The position numbers and the translations under genes are program-made. Positions 1-7,468 of a stretch of 64,000 nucleotides of DNA are shown one piece after another. The DNA comes from Nocardioides nematodiphilus. Its GTDB lineage: Bacteria; Actinomycetota; Actinomycetes; Propionibacteriales; Nocardioidaceae. The notes beneath the pieces were generated by a model. That model was not told the DNA's origin and searched no databases. It saw only the letters and a program-made list of their open reading frames with translations. The DNA lies in assembly GCF_020216525.1 (NCBI RefSeq), contig NZ_JAIWOY010000004.1, forward strand, positions 272,934 through 336,933, read 5' to 3'. The stretch's first letter is position 1. Each line of letters opens with the position of its first letter.

Positions 1-1544
1 TCGGCCATCAGCTGCTCGCGACGCTGCACGGCGGCGAGGTGGCCCGCGTCGAGCCGGCGCACGGCAAGATCGCCTCGATCCGGTACGAGGAGCCTGCCGG
101 CAGCACCAGTCTCCTGGCCGGACTGCCTCAGGGCTTCGCCGCGACGCGCTACCACTCGCTCGCGGTGACCTCGGCGCCCGGCTGCGGCTTCGACGAGACG
201 GCCTGGGCCGAGGACGGCACCGTGATGGCGCTGGCCGTGCGCGACCGGCCCCGGTGGGGCGTGCAGTTCCACCCTGAGTCGGTCGAGACCGAGCTGGGGT
301 CGCGGATCATCGCGGCGTTCGTCGAGGTGGTGCACGGCACCGCCGTGCTGCGCCGCAGCATCCCGGGGAGCTTCGATCCGGGCGTGCTCTTCGAGGCGCT
401 GCACGCCGCCGACCCGTACGCGTTCTGGCTGGACGGCCCGACGACCTACCTGGGCGCGGGCGTACCGACCGACACGGCGTCGCTGAGTGGACCGCGGCTG
501 CGTGACCCGCTGCCGGGCGGGTTGGTGGGCTGCCTCGAGTACGAGGGCGCCGAGCGCTGGCTGTTCGTCGAGCGGGTGATCGCCCTGACCCCGGCGGGAG
601 CCGAGCTGCGGGCGCTGCCCGGCGAGGGCGCCGAGGAGTGGCTGCAGGCGAGCGCCGCGACGCTCGAGCTGCTGCGCGGCGTCACCGCCGACGTCGAGGT
701 GACGCCGGTCGAGCCGGCGGTGCCCCGGGCCGCGCGCACCCGCGAGGCCTACCTGGGCGACATCGCGGCCTGCAAGGAGCTGCTCGCCGGCGGCGAGAGC
801 TACGAGCTCTGTCTCACCAACCGCCTCCATCTGCCGCCCATCGAGGACCCGCTGGCCCTACACGGCCAGCTGCGCGCCCGGACGCCGACAGCGCGCAGCG
901 CCTTCCTGCGCCTCGACGGGACCGCGATCTGCTCGGCGACGCCCGAGACGTTCCTGACCGTGAGTCCCGGCGGCACGGTCACCGCGCGCCCGATCAAGGG
1001 CACCGCCGCTCGGCACGCCGACCCGGCTCGCGACGCGCAGGCGGCCGCGGCGCTGGTCACCGACCCGAAGACCCGCGCCGAGAACCTGATGATCGTCGAC
1101 CTGCTGCGCAACGATCTCAACCAGGTCTGCGAGCCCGGCTCGGTGGCCGTGCCCGGCTACCTCGAGGTGGAGTCGTACGCGACCGTCCACCAGCTCGTCT
1201 CGACGGTCACCGGGCGGCTGCGGCCGGACGCGACGCCGCTCGACGCGGTCCGCGCGGCGTTCCCTCCGGGCTCGATGACCGGTGCCCCGAAGGAGCGCAC
1301 GGTCGCGCTGCTCGCCGAGCTCGAGCCCGAGCCGCGCGGGATCTACTCCGGCGCTCTGGGCGTCGTCGGCGCAGACGGCTCGGTCGACCTGTCGGTGGTC
1401 ATCCGCACCGCGGTGTGCACCCCCGAAGGGGTCACCATCGGCACCGGCGGCGCGATCGTGTGGGACTCGGTGCCTGCGGACGAGTACGACGAGACGATGC
1501 TCAAGGCGCGCGCGCTGCTGGAGGCGTACGCCGCGACGCTCTGA
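1..1544 (+). CDS. pabB: Aminodeoxychorismate synthase, fused PabA-PabB type (5' end cut by window edge)
   Basis: The reading frame is open from base 3, so the gene starts before the window. The visible part begins inside a class I glutamine amidotransferase domain: the FHPES motif of the Cys-His-Glu triad lies near base 270. A chorismate-binding domain follows, with PIKGT (the lysine found in PabB enzymes, where TrpE usually has alanine), NLMIVDLLRND, PGSMTGAPK and GIYSGALG, ending at the stop at 1544. The enzyme makes 4-amino-4-deoxychorismate from chorismate and glutamine for p-aminobenzoate and folate synthesis in the cytoplasm. The domain order amidotransferase then synthase marks the bifunctional form. 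ligC follows after 13 bases and may be co-transcribed. A TrpE/TrpG-type anthranilate synthase is less likely because of the PIKGT lysine. Confidence 0.9.
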   Translation, partial: GHQLLATLHGGEVARVEPAHGKIASIRYEEPAGSTSLLAGLPQGFAATRYHSLAVTSAPGCGFDETAWAEDGTVMALAVRDRPRWGVQFHPESVETELGSRIIAAFVEVVHGTAVLRRSIPGSFDPGVLFEALHAADPYAFWLDGPTTYLGAGVPTDTASLSGPRLRDPLPGGLVGCLEYEGAERWLFVERVIALTPAGAELRALPGEGAEEWLQASAATLELLRGVTADVEVTPVEPAVPRAARTREAYLGDIAACKELLAGGESYELCLTNRLHLPPIEDPLALHGQLRARTPTARSAFLRLDGTAICSATPETFLTVSPGGTVTARPIKGTAARHADPARDAQAAAALVTDPKTRAENLMIVDLLRNDLNQVCEPGSVAVPGYLEVESYATVHQLVSTVTGRLRPDATPLDAVRAAFPPGSMTGAPKERTVALLAELEPEPRGIYSGALGVVGADGSVDLSVVIRTAVCTPEGVTIGTGGAIVWDSVPADEYDETMLKARALLEAYAATL

Positions 1545-1557
1545 CACCATCGGAGGC

Positions 1558-2652
1558 ATGGACCTACCCGTGATGCCTCCGGTGCTGCCGATGCTCGCCA
1601 AGTCGGTGGCGAAGGTGCCCGACGCCAGCGGCTACTCCTTCGAGCCGAAGTGGGACGGCTTCCGCTGCCTGGTCTTCAAGGACGGCGACGAGGTGGAGCT
1701 GGCCTCTCGCAACACCAAGCCGCTGACCCGCTACTTCCCCGAGGTGGTCGAGGCGATGCGGGCCCAGCTACCCGAGCGCTGCGTGCTCGACGGCGAGCTC
1801 TTCGTCGCCAGCGGCAGCCGGCTGGAGTTCGAGGTGCTCCAGGAGCGGATCCACCCCGCTGCCTCGCGGATCACCAAGCTCTCGGAGGAGACGCCCGCCT
1901 CGTACGTCGCCTTCGACCTGCTCGCCCTCGGCGACGTGTCGCTGCTGGAGCGGCCGTTCGGCGAGCGGCGCGCGGCGCTCGAGACCGCGCTCGCCGGCCT
2001 GGGCGAGGAGGGCCCCTGCCACCTCACCCGCACCACCACCGACCCGGCCGAGGCGACGGCGTGGTTCACCCGGTTCGAAGGCGCCGGACTCGACGGCGTG
2101 ATGGCCAAGCCGCTCGACGCCCCGTACGCGCCCAACCAGCGGACGATGCTCAAGATCAAGCACGCCCGGACGGCCGACGTGGTGCTCGCCGGCTACCGGC
2201 TGCACAAGACCTCCACGCCGGAGGCGCCGCTGCTCGGCAGCCTGCTGCTCGGCCTCTACGACGCCCCGCCGGATCAGGGTGGCGAGCTCCAGCACATCGG
2301 TGTGGCCGCCTCCTTCACCGCCAAGCGCCGCGCCGAGCTGATCGAGGAGCTCGCGCCGCTCGAGGTCGCCATCGAGGACCACCCGTGGGGGCGTTGGCAG
2401 GAGTTCCTCACCGCCAATCCCGATCGCGTGCCCGGCACCCAGTCGCGCTGGTCGTCGGGCAAGGACCTGAGCTTCGTCCCGCTGCGCCCCGAGCGGGTGC
2501 TGGAGGTCGGCTACGACCACATGGAGGGCCGTCGCTTCCGGCACACCGCCCAGTTCAAGCGGTGGCGGCCCGACCGCGATCCGGAGTCCTGCGGGTACGA
2601 GCAGCTGGAGGAGCCGGTCTCGTACGACCTCCAGCAGGTACTCGGCGGCTGA
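1558..2652 (+). CDS. ligC: ATP-dependent DNA ligase LigC
   Basis: A 364-residue protein that matches mycobacterial LigC in length and along its whole sequence. The adenylation domain carries EPKWDGFR with the nucleotidyl-accepting lysine at residue 31, then DGELF, DLLAL, GLDGVMAK and MLKIK (motifs III to V). A C-terminal OB-fold ends in the family motif RHTAQFKRWRPDRD. The ATG at 1558 sits only one base after a GGAGG; an in-frame ATG at 1573 has more usual spacing, but the N-terminus MDLPVMPP matches LigC orthologues, so 1558 is kept. LigC seals nicks after short gap filling; in mycobacteria it works with Prim-PolC in excision repair, and a Prim-Pol gene lies 0.8 kb downstream facing it. Confidence 0.92.
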   Translation: MDLPVMPPVLPMLAKSVAKVPDASGYSFEPKWDGFRCLVFKDGDEVELASRNTKPLTRYFPEVVEAMRAQLPERCVLDGELFVASGSRLEFEVLQERIHPAASRITKLSEETPASYVAFDLLALGDVSLLERPFGERRAALETALAGLGEEGPCHLTRTTTDPAEATAWFTRFEGAGLDGVMAKPLDAPYAPNQRTMLKIKHARTADVVLAGYRLHKTSTPEAPLLGSLLLGLYDAPPDQGGELQHIGVAASFTAKRRAELIEELAPLEVAIEDHPWGRWQEFLTANPDRVPGTQSRWSSGKDLSFVPLRPERVLEVGYDHMEGRRFRHTAQFKRWRPDRDPESCGYEQLEEPVSYDLQQVLGG

Positions 2653-2660
2653 TTCCTGGG

Positions 2661-2666
2661 TAGTGT
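2661..2666 (+). promoter_or_regulatory. -10 element of a leaderless promoter
   Basis: TAGTGT fits the actinobacterial TAnnnT -10 consensus and ends 7 bases before the ATG at 2674, so transcription would begin at or next to the start codon. No Shine-Dalgarno sequence precedes this start. Inference from spacing only. Confidence 0.5.
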
Positions 2667-2673
2667 CAGGGCC

Positions 2674-3228
2674 ATGGCTGACTCTGAGAGCACCAAGGCG
2701 ACCTACGACGTCGTCCTCCTCGTCGAGCAGGCGCTGAGCGCCGCCGACGCCGCGCGGGTCCACTCCCTGCATGAGGGCATCGAGGACCCGGTGGTCTACC
2801 ACGTGCTGCTGCCCGTGGAGGACGCCGCGGCCCGGATCGAGGCGGCGATGGGCTCGATGCCCAGCAGCGAGCTGCTGGGCGCGCCGGCCCTCCTGGCCGA
2901 GAACGTCGACCTGGCCGAGGTGGAGAAGGACGCCCGCGACCGGGCCCAGGCCGAGCTCGCGACGACGCTCGCGGCGCTGACCAAGGACGGCGCCACGGCC
3001 GTCGGCGGTCTGGTCGAGGAGCCGATCGAGTCGCTCGTCGCCACCGTCAAGAAGATCGACGGCCGCGAGGTCATCATCTTGACCCGGCCGCACGTGGTCG
3101 CGGAGTTCTTCCACGTCGACTGGACCGCCCAGGCGCGCCGCAAGCTCGGCGTGCCGGTGCTGCACCTGCTCGAGCACGAGACCTTCGAGGAGCAGGCCGG
3201 CGAGGGCGAGGGCATCAACGGTTTCTGA
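2674..3228 (+). CDS. Conserved hypothetical protein, 184 residues
   Basis: I do not recognise a named family. The protein is soluble and acidic, with no signal peptide or membrane segment. An N-terminal stretch of alternating hydrophobic residues (YDVVLLVE, VVYHVLLPVE) and a later one (REVIILTRPHVVAEFF) suggest an alpha/beta Rossmann-like fold, with a charged helix of about 35 residues between them (residues 75-110). The layout resembles universal-stress-type proteins, but no ATP-binding GxxG motif is visible. The ATG at 2674 is supported by a -10 element placed for leaderless transcription. It lies between ligC and the convergent Prim-Pol gene, so a link to DNA repair is possible but only by position. 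Confidence 0.7.
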   Translation: MADSESTKATYDVVLLVEQALSAADAARVHSLHEGIEDPVVYHVLLPVEDAAARIEAAMGSMPSSELLGAPALLAENVDLAEVEKDARDRAQAELATTLAALTKDGATAVGGLVEEPIESLVATVKKIDGREVIILTRPHVVAEFFHVDWTAQARRKLGVPVLHLLEHETFEEQAGEGEGINGF

Positions 3229-3325
3229 GCCGGTCCGCCATCCCCGCTTCCCGCGGAAATGTATACGTTCTGTTACCGAAGCAGGCGGGGATGTCACCGC
3301 ATCGAGGCTTGCGCAACCGTAGTGT

Positions 3326-3470
3326 TTGACCCGCACTCAGTCCTAGGGATATGAGCGCGCCAGAGGCGTCGAAGCACCGTCGGACGTGTCCGAGCAGTAG
3401 GTCGGGGGACTCACTGCTTCGTGTTTCGTAAGCGGCCCGCTGCGTGATCGGGGGATCACGGCGGCGGGCC
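3326..3470 (+). ncRNA. Candidate structured small RNA in the ligC-primC gap (strand uncertain)
   Basis: The 260-base gap at 3229-3488 has no good coding frame. On the plus strand TTGACC (3326-3331), 18 bases, then TATGAG (3350-3355) could form a promoter; an RNA starting near 3362 would end in the strong hairpin at 3434-3470. Inside are TCGGAC/GTCCGA (about 3380-3393) and GCAGT/ACTGC (about 3394-3418) stem-loops. On the minus strand two hairpins instead show runs of five C in their loops (TCCCCCGA), which recalls the actinobacterial 6C RNA with its paired C-rich loops. Both readings come from folding by eye; the whole region may simply be convergent 3' ends. Confidence 0.3.
3434..3470. terminator. 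Bidirectional terminator-like hairpin
   Basis: GGCCCGCTGCGTGATC pairs imperfectly with GATCACGGCGGCGGGCC across a short G-rich loop. It lies between the plus-strand gene ending at 3228 and the minus-strand gene ending at 3489, where a shared terminator is expected. The following tract is only weakly T-rich. Confidence 0.6.
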
Positions 3471-3488
3471 CTGCCTCATTTCCCGGGC

Positions 3489-4589
3489 CTATTCGGCGAT
3501 CCTGTTCCCCGCGTCGTCCCAGTGCTCGGCGACCTTCTTCGAGGGCTGCACCCGCGGCGGCTCGCCCGGCATCTTCGGGTAGTCCGGCGGGTAGTTGAGC
3601 TCGCCCCCGGGCAGTGTCTCCCACAGCTCGAGCAGCGGCTCCAGGCCGTAGGCCTGCTCATCCATCGACGCCCAAGCGTCGCCCTCGGAGGCGAGGAAGT
3701 CGCCGACCGTGACCACGTTGAGGTCGCGCGGATCGCGCACCTCCGCGATTCGCGCCCAGGTCATCGGCGTGCTCACCGGCGCGCCCGGCTTCGCGCGCAC
3801 CGACCAGGCCGACGCGATGGTCCGATCCCGGTTGTTCTGGTTGAAGTCGATGAAGATCGAGCCGTCCGGCCGCTCCTCCTTCCACCAGTTGGTGGTGACT
3901 CCCCCGTCGCGACGCTCGAGCTCGCGACCGAAGCCGATCGCGGCGTGGCGCAGGTCCTCGAAGGACCACTCCGGACGGATCCGGACGTGGATGTGGATGC
4001 CGCGGTTGCCGCTGGTCTTCGCGAACCCGCGCATCCCGAGCTCCTCGAGGAGCTCGCGGGCGATCTCGGCGACCCGCTGCGCATCGGCGAAGACCGCGCC
4101 CGGCTGCGGGTCGAGGTCGATCCGCAGCTCGTCGGGGCGGTCGACCAGCGGCCTGCGCACCGGCCATGGATGGAAGGTGAGCGCCCCCATCTGGGCGGCC
4201 CAGACCAGGGCGGCGGGCTCGGTGGGGCACAGCTCGTCGGCCGTACGTCCGCTGGGGAAGGTGATCTCGACGGTCTCGACGTAGTCGGGGGCGCCCTTGG
4301 GCAGCCGCTTCTGGCAGAAGCCGTCGGCGTCCTTGTCGAAGGGTCCGAGCGCCAGCCGCATCCCCTCGCGCCAGCCGTCCGGCCAGCGCTCCATCGCGGT
4401 CGGGCGCTCCCCGATGGCGCGCATCAGCGGCTCGCCGGCACCGGCGAAGTAGCGGCAGATCTCGAGCTTGGTCAGCGCCGGGGTGCGCTCGGTCGCCTCG
4501 AAGACCACCCGGTCGGGGCTGGAGACCCGGACCTCGCGCTCCCCCGCCGGACCCGTCACAGGCACCATCACCGCCGCAGCCTTGGCCAT
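3489..4589 (-). CDS. Stand-alone LigD-type primase-polymerase (Prim-PolC/PolD family)
   Basis: A 366-residue protein made only of the archaeo-eukaryotic primase domain found at one end of LigD; no ligase or nuclease domain follows. The catalytic triad is visible: RIDLDPQPG gives D158 and D160, the KTSGNRGIHIHV stretch (about 191-202) carries the nucleotide-binding histidines, and FIDFNQNNRD gives D248. Family members add ribonucleotides or short gap-filling patches. In mycobacteria the homologue PrimC is encoded beside ligC and the pair acts in short-patch excision repair; here the two genes face each other with one small gene between. The ATG is supported by a TAGGTT -10 element six bases upstream. 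Which paralogue (PolD1/PrimC or PolD2) it is cannot be fixed by eye. Confidence 0.85.
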   Translation of the reverse strand: MAKAAAVMVPVTGPAGEREVRVSSPDRVVFEATERTPALTKLEICRYFAGAGEPLMRAIGERPTAMERWPDGWREGMRLALGPFDKDADGFCQKRLPKGAPDYVETVEITFPSGRTADELCPTEPAALVWAAQMGALTFHPWPVRRPLVDRPDELRIDLDPQPGAVFADAQRVAEIARELLEELGMRGFAKTSGNRGIHIHVRIRPEWSFEDLRHAAIGFGRELERRDGGVTTNWWKEERPDGSIFIDFNQNNRDRTIASAWSVRAKPGAPVSTPMTWARIAEVRDPRDLNVVTVGDFLASEGDAWASMDEQAYGLEPLLELWETLPGGELNYPPDYPKMPGEPPRVQPSKKVAEHWDDAGNRIAE

Positions 4590-4595
4590 GGCGTC

Positions 4596-4601
4596 AACCT
4601 A
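4596..4601 (-). promoter_or_regulatory. -10 element of a leaderless promoter (Prim-Pol gene)
   Basis: On the minus strand TAGGTT is followed by six bases and then the ATG at 4589. There is no Shine-Dalgarno sequence. It is back to back with the msrB promoter. Confidence 0.5.
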
Positions 4602-4651
4602 CGCGACGAAGCGAGCGGTCGCCGGTAGCGAACTGCCCTTCGCCGGCCGCC

Positions 4652-4657
4652 TAGAAT
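4652..4657 (+). promoter_or_regulatory. -10 element of a leaderless promoter (msrB)
   Basis: TAGAAT, close to the ideal -10 hexamer, ends six bases before the GTG at 4664. This decides the start: the ATG at 4659 is in another frame. Confidence 0.6.
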
Positions 4658-4663
4658 CATGAC

Positions 4664-5065
4664 GTGGCCTACAACGTGGAGAAGTCCGACGCCGAGTGGC
4701 GTGAGCAGCTGTCGCCCGAGGAGTACCACGTGCTGCGCGAGGCGGGCACGGAGCAGGCGTTCCGCGGCGAGTACACCGACACCGAGACGGTCGGCGTCTA
4801 CCGATGCCGCGCGTGCCAGGCGAAGCTCTTCGAATCTGACACGAAGTTCCACTCCGGCTGTGGCTGGCCGTCGTTCTACCAGCCGGTGGTGGACACGGTG
4901 GAGTACATCGAGGACACCTCGTACGGGATGAAGCGGGTCGAGGTGCGCTGCGCCAACTGTGGCTCGCACCTCGGGCACGTCTTCCCCGACGGGTACGGCA
5001 CCCCGACCGGCGACCGCTACTGCATCAACAGCCTGAGCATCACCCTGGAGCCGGCGGCCGAGTAG
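4664..5065 (+). CDS. msrB: Peptide-methionine (R)-S-oxide reductase MsrB
   Basis: A 133-residue, full-length MsrB. It reduces methionine R-sulfoxide in proteins with electrons from thioredoxin. Zinc ligands are the two pairs C48/C51 (CRAC) and C96/C99 (CANC); the catalytic cysteine is C120 in RYCINS, and the conserved substrate loop GCGWPSF is at 65-71. The GTG start is set by the -10 element six bases upstream. In other actinobacteria msrB is a near neighbour of hemQ; here hemQ is 7 kb away, behind three chemoreceptor genes. Confidence 0.95.
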   Translation: MAYNVEKSDAEWREQLSPEEYHVLREAGTEQAFRGEYTDTETVGVYRCRACQAKLFESDTKFHSGCGWPSFYQPVVDTVEYIEDTSYGMKRVEVRCANCGSHLGHVFPDGYGTPTGDRYCINSLSITLEPAAE

Positions 5066-5074
5066 GCGCCCGAC

Positions 5075-5112
5075 GTGGGGACTGAGCCGCCCCACACGCG
5101 GCTCAGCCCCAC
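5075..5112. terminator. Hairpin after msrB
   Basis: GTGGGG-A-CTGAGCCG pairs with CGGCTCAG-CCCCAC around a 9-base loop, 14 paired bases with one bulge. It lies just past the msrB stop and also faces the end of the first chemoreceptor gene at 5202, so it may serve both. Confidence 0.7.
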
Positions 5113-5201
5113 CTCAGGTCTTGGCGATCCAGGCTAGACAGTCGGTGGGATCGCACCGCCAACTTGTCGAGCACAGGACGACCCTGCAAATAACGTGCCG
5201 C

Positions 5202-7355
5202 TCAGTAGCGGAAGGCGCCGACGAGGCCGTCCAGCGCCGTGGCCATCCCGGCGAGTTCGCCCGCGGCCGCCGAGGTGCCCTGCGCACCCGACTGGGCCTG
5301 CGTGGTCGCGCTCGCCACCCGGGTGATGTCCTCGGCGATGCCCGTGGCGCCGGAGGCGGCCTCGTTGACCGACCGGGCGATCTCGTTGGTCGTCGCGGTC
5401 TGCTCCTCGACCGCCGAGGCGATCGTGCCCGTGATGTCGTTGATCTGCCCGATCACCGAGGTGATCCGGGTGATCGCCTCCACGGCACTGACGGTGTCGC
5501 CCTGGATCGCCTCGATCCGCTCACCGATCTCCTGGGTCGCCTTGGCCGTCTCGGAGGCGAGCTCCTTGACCTCGTTGGCGACGACCGCGAAGCCCTTGCC
5601 CATCTCCCCGGCCCGGGCCGCCTCGATGGTGGCGTTGAGGGCCAGCAGGTTGGTCTGCTGAGCGATCGAGGTGATCACCTTGATGACCTCGCCGATCTCC
5701 GCGCTGGACACGCCGAGGGAGTCGACCGTGGTGCGCGCGTCGTTGGCGACCACGACCGCCTCGGCAGCGACCGTCGAGGCGTCGGTGGCGTTGCGCGCGA
5801 TCTCCATGATGGAGGCCGACATCTGCTCGGCGGCGGTCGCCACCGTGCTCACGTTCGCGGACACCTGCTCGGCAGCCGCCGAGACGTTCCCGGCCAGATC
5901 CGAGGCGTGCGCCGTGCCACGCGACATGTCGGAGCTGACCGCGGTCAGCTCCTCGGCTGCGGCCGCCATCGACGTCGAGGTCTGCCCGATCTGCGTCATG
6001 TTGGCGCGCAGCGCGGTGGTCAGCTGCCGCAGTGAGTCGGCCATCCGGCCCAGGGCGTCCTCGCCCTCGATGCCGAGCTCTCGCGTCAGGTCGCCCTCGG
6101 CGACGTGCTGCACGTACTCCAGGACGATCGCGACGCGAGCCGCGGTCTCCTCGGCCACCCGAGCAGCCTCGGCGGCGCGAGCGCGCTCCTCATCTGCGGC
6201 GGCCTGCTCCCGGGCACGCTCGGCGTCGGCGAGCTGCTGCTCGCGCTGGCGCTCGGCCTCGGCCGCCACCTGCTCGGCCTCCAGACGCTCCCGCTCGATC
6301 TGGGCCTCGCGGGCCACCCGCTCCGCCTCCGCGGCGGCCTTCTCCTCGGCCGCGCGCGCCTCCAGCTCGGCGCGCTCGATCGCCACGCGCTGCTGCTCGG
6401 CGGCGGCCGCCTCGCGCTCGGCGAGCGCGGCGGCCTGGGCCTCGTCGGCCGCGTCGAGCGAGACGACGACCTCGTCGATGGAGTCCGCGATCGAGCCGAT
6501 CTCGTCCTGGTTGGCGTGGCCGACACGCTGGGTGCGATCGCCCGATGCGATGGCCCGCAGCACCTCGACGACCCGTCGCAGCGGGCGCGAGATCGAACGG
6601 ATGATCAGCAGCGCGACACCGACGAAGAGGATCGAGCCGAGGACCGCGACGACGATGAGGCTCAGCCGGAGGGAGGTGAGCGAGTCGTCGATGGCGGCGG
6701 CGCTCTCAGCGGAGGCCTGGCCGGCCAGCTTCGTCATCTTGGTGAAGCCGTCGTCGACCTGGGTGTACATGTCGTTGCCCTGGATCATGGCGATCCGGGC
6801 CGCGGTCTTCATCTGACCCTGCTGCATCGCGGTGATGGCCTTCACCTCGATGTCGGTGTGGTAGCTGTCCACCAGCTTCTCCAGCGCCTTGAGCCCGGCG
6901 ATGGCGGCGCGTCCGGTGGCACTGTCATCGTCACCGATGGCGTCGATGGCTGCCCCGAGGTGCCACCGGGCGGAGTCGGAGTCGCCCGCGAGGTCGTTGA
7001 TCATCTCGTCGACGGTCCCGGGTGCCTCCGACTCGATCGGCGACACGCTGAGGGCGGACTGGACGTCGTCGTCGCTCGCGACCCATGCCGTGTAGGCCGC
7101 GTTCATCGCGGCGATCGCACGCGCCGTGGAGGTGTTGGCCTGATTCGCGTTGATCGTGGGACCGACCCGCATCACGCCGATCGCGGTCATGACCACGAAG
7201 ACCACGATCGCGAGGGCCGCCATCGCAATGAGCTTCTGACGGATGCTCACCCGGCGTAGCAGCCCGGACCGCCTCTCCTGCTCAGGGATCACCTCGGCCG
7301 AGGCGTCGTCGTGGAGGTCGAGCTCGGTGTCGCGCGGCGGCGCCACGATGGTCAT
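5202..7355 (-). CDS. Methyl-accepting chemotaxis protein 1
   Basis: A 717-residue chemoreceptor. Order: cytoplasmic tail, TM1 about 42-60, extracellular helical sensor about 61-230 (four-helix-bundle type), TM2 about 231-252, HAMP about 253-305, a coiled coil rich in Ala/Glu/Arg/Gln about 305-410, a second HAMP-like unit with EGDLT at 420-424, then the signalling domain with the hairpin tip [18 protein letters not shown]. The long coiled coil between two HAMP units is not part of the standard receptor plan. The C-terminus ends GAFRY and lacks the NWETF-type tether for CheR/CheB. No che or flagellar gene is in the window, so its partners must be elsewhere. The ATG has an AAGGA about seven bases upstream. 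Confidence 0.92.
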   Translation of the reverse strand: MTIVAPPRDTELDLHDDASAEVIPEQERRSGLLRRVSIRQKLIAMAALAIVVFVVMTAIGVMRVGPTINANQANTSTARAIAAMNAAYTAWVASDDDVQSALSVSPIESEAPGTVDEMINDLAGDSDSARWHLGAAIDAIGDDDSATGRAAIAGLKALEKLVDSYHTDIEVKAITAMQQGQMKTAARIAMIQGNDMYTQVDDGFTKMTKLAGQASAESAAAIDDSLTSLRLSLIVVAVLGSILFVGVALLIIRSISRPLRRVVEVLRAIASGDRTQRVGHANQDEIGSIADSIDEVVVSLDAADEAQAAALAEREAAAAEQQRVAIERAELEARAAEEKAAAEAERVAREAQIERERLEAEQVAAEAERQREQQLADAERAREQAAADEERARAAEAARVAEETAARVAIVLEYVQHVAEGDLTRELGIEGEDALGRMADSLRQLTTALRANMTQIGQTSTSMAAAAEELTAVSSDMSRGTAHASDLAGNVSAAAEQVSANVSTVATAAEQMSASIMEIARNATDASTVAAEAVVVANDARTTVDSLGVSSAEIGEVIKVITSIAQQTNLLALNATIEAARAGEMGKGFAVVANEVKELASETAKATQEIGERIEAIQGDTVSAVEAITRITSVIGQINDITGTIASAVEEQTATTNEIARSVNEAASGATGIAEDITRVASATTQAQSGAQGTSAAAGELAGMATALDGLVGAFRY
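6193..6519. repeat. 327-bp block identical to 8460-8786 (copy in MCP 1)
   Basis: Compared by eye base by base, this block is the same as the one offset by 2267 bases in MCP 2. The first mismatches are at 6192/8459 and 6520/8787. It encodes the coiled coil and the end of the first HAMP unit. Flanking sequence is clearly less similar. Confidence 0.9.
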
Positions 7356-7398
7356 GGATCTGTCCTTACGTCGAGTTACCCCGTACGTATCGGCCAGC

Positions 7399-7459
7399 GG
7401 GGCCGGAACGTGACACGCGCATCGTCACGATGCGAACGAATTGGTCACGTTCCGGCCCC
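7399..7459. terminator. Nested cruciform-like hairpin after MCP 2
   Basis: A perfect 16-bp inverted repeat (GGGGCCGGAACGTGAC at 7399-7414 against 7444-7459) encloses a second perfect hairpin, GCATCG-TCA-CGATGC (7419-7433). It starts about ten bases beyond the stop of MCP 2 and lies upstream of MCP 1, so it probably ends the MCP 2 transcript. The double-stem form is unusual for a plain terminator. Confidence 0.65.
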
Positions 7460-7468
7460 ATCACGCCA

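Noticed and set aside
1282..1557. Longer N-terminus for LigC
   Set aside because: This part overlaps the end of pabB in another frame and is Arg/Ser/Pro-rich shadow sequence; LigC orthologues begin at the ATG at 1558.
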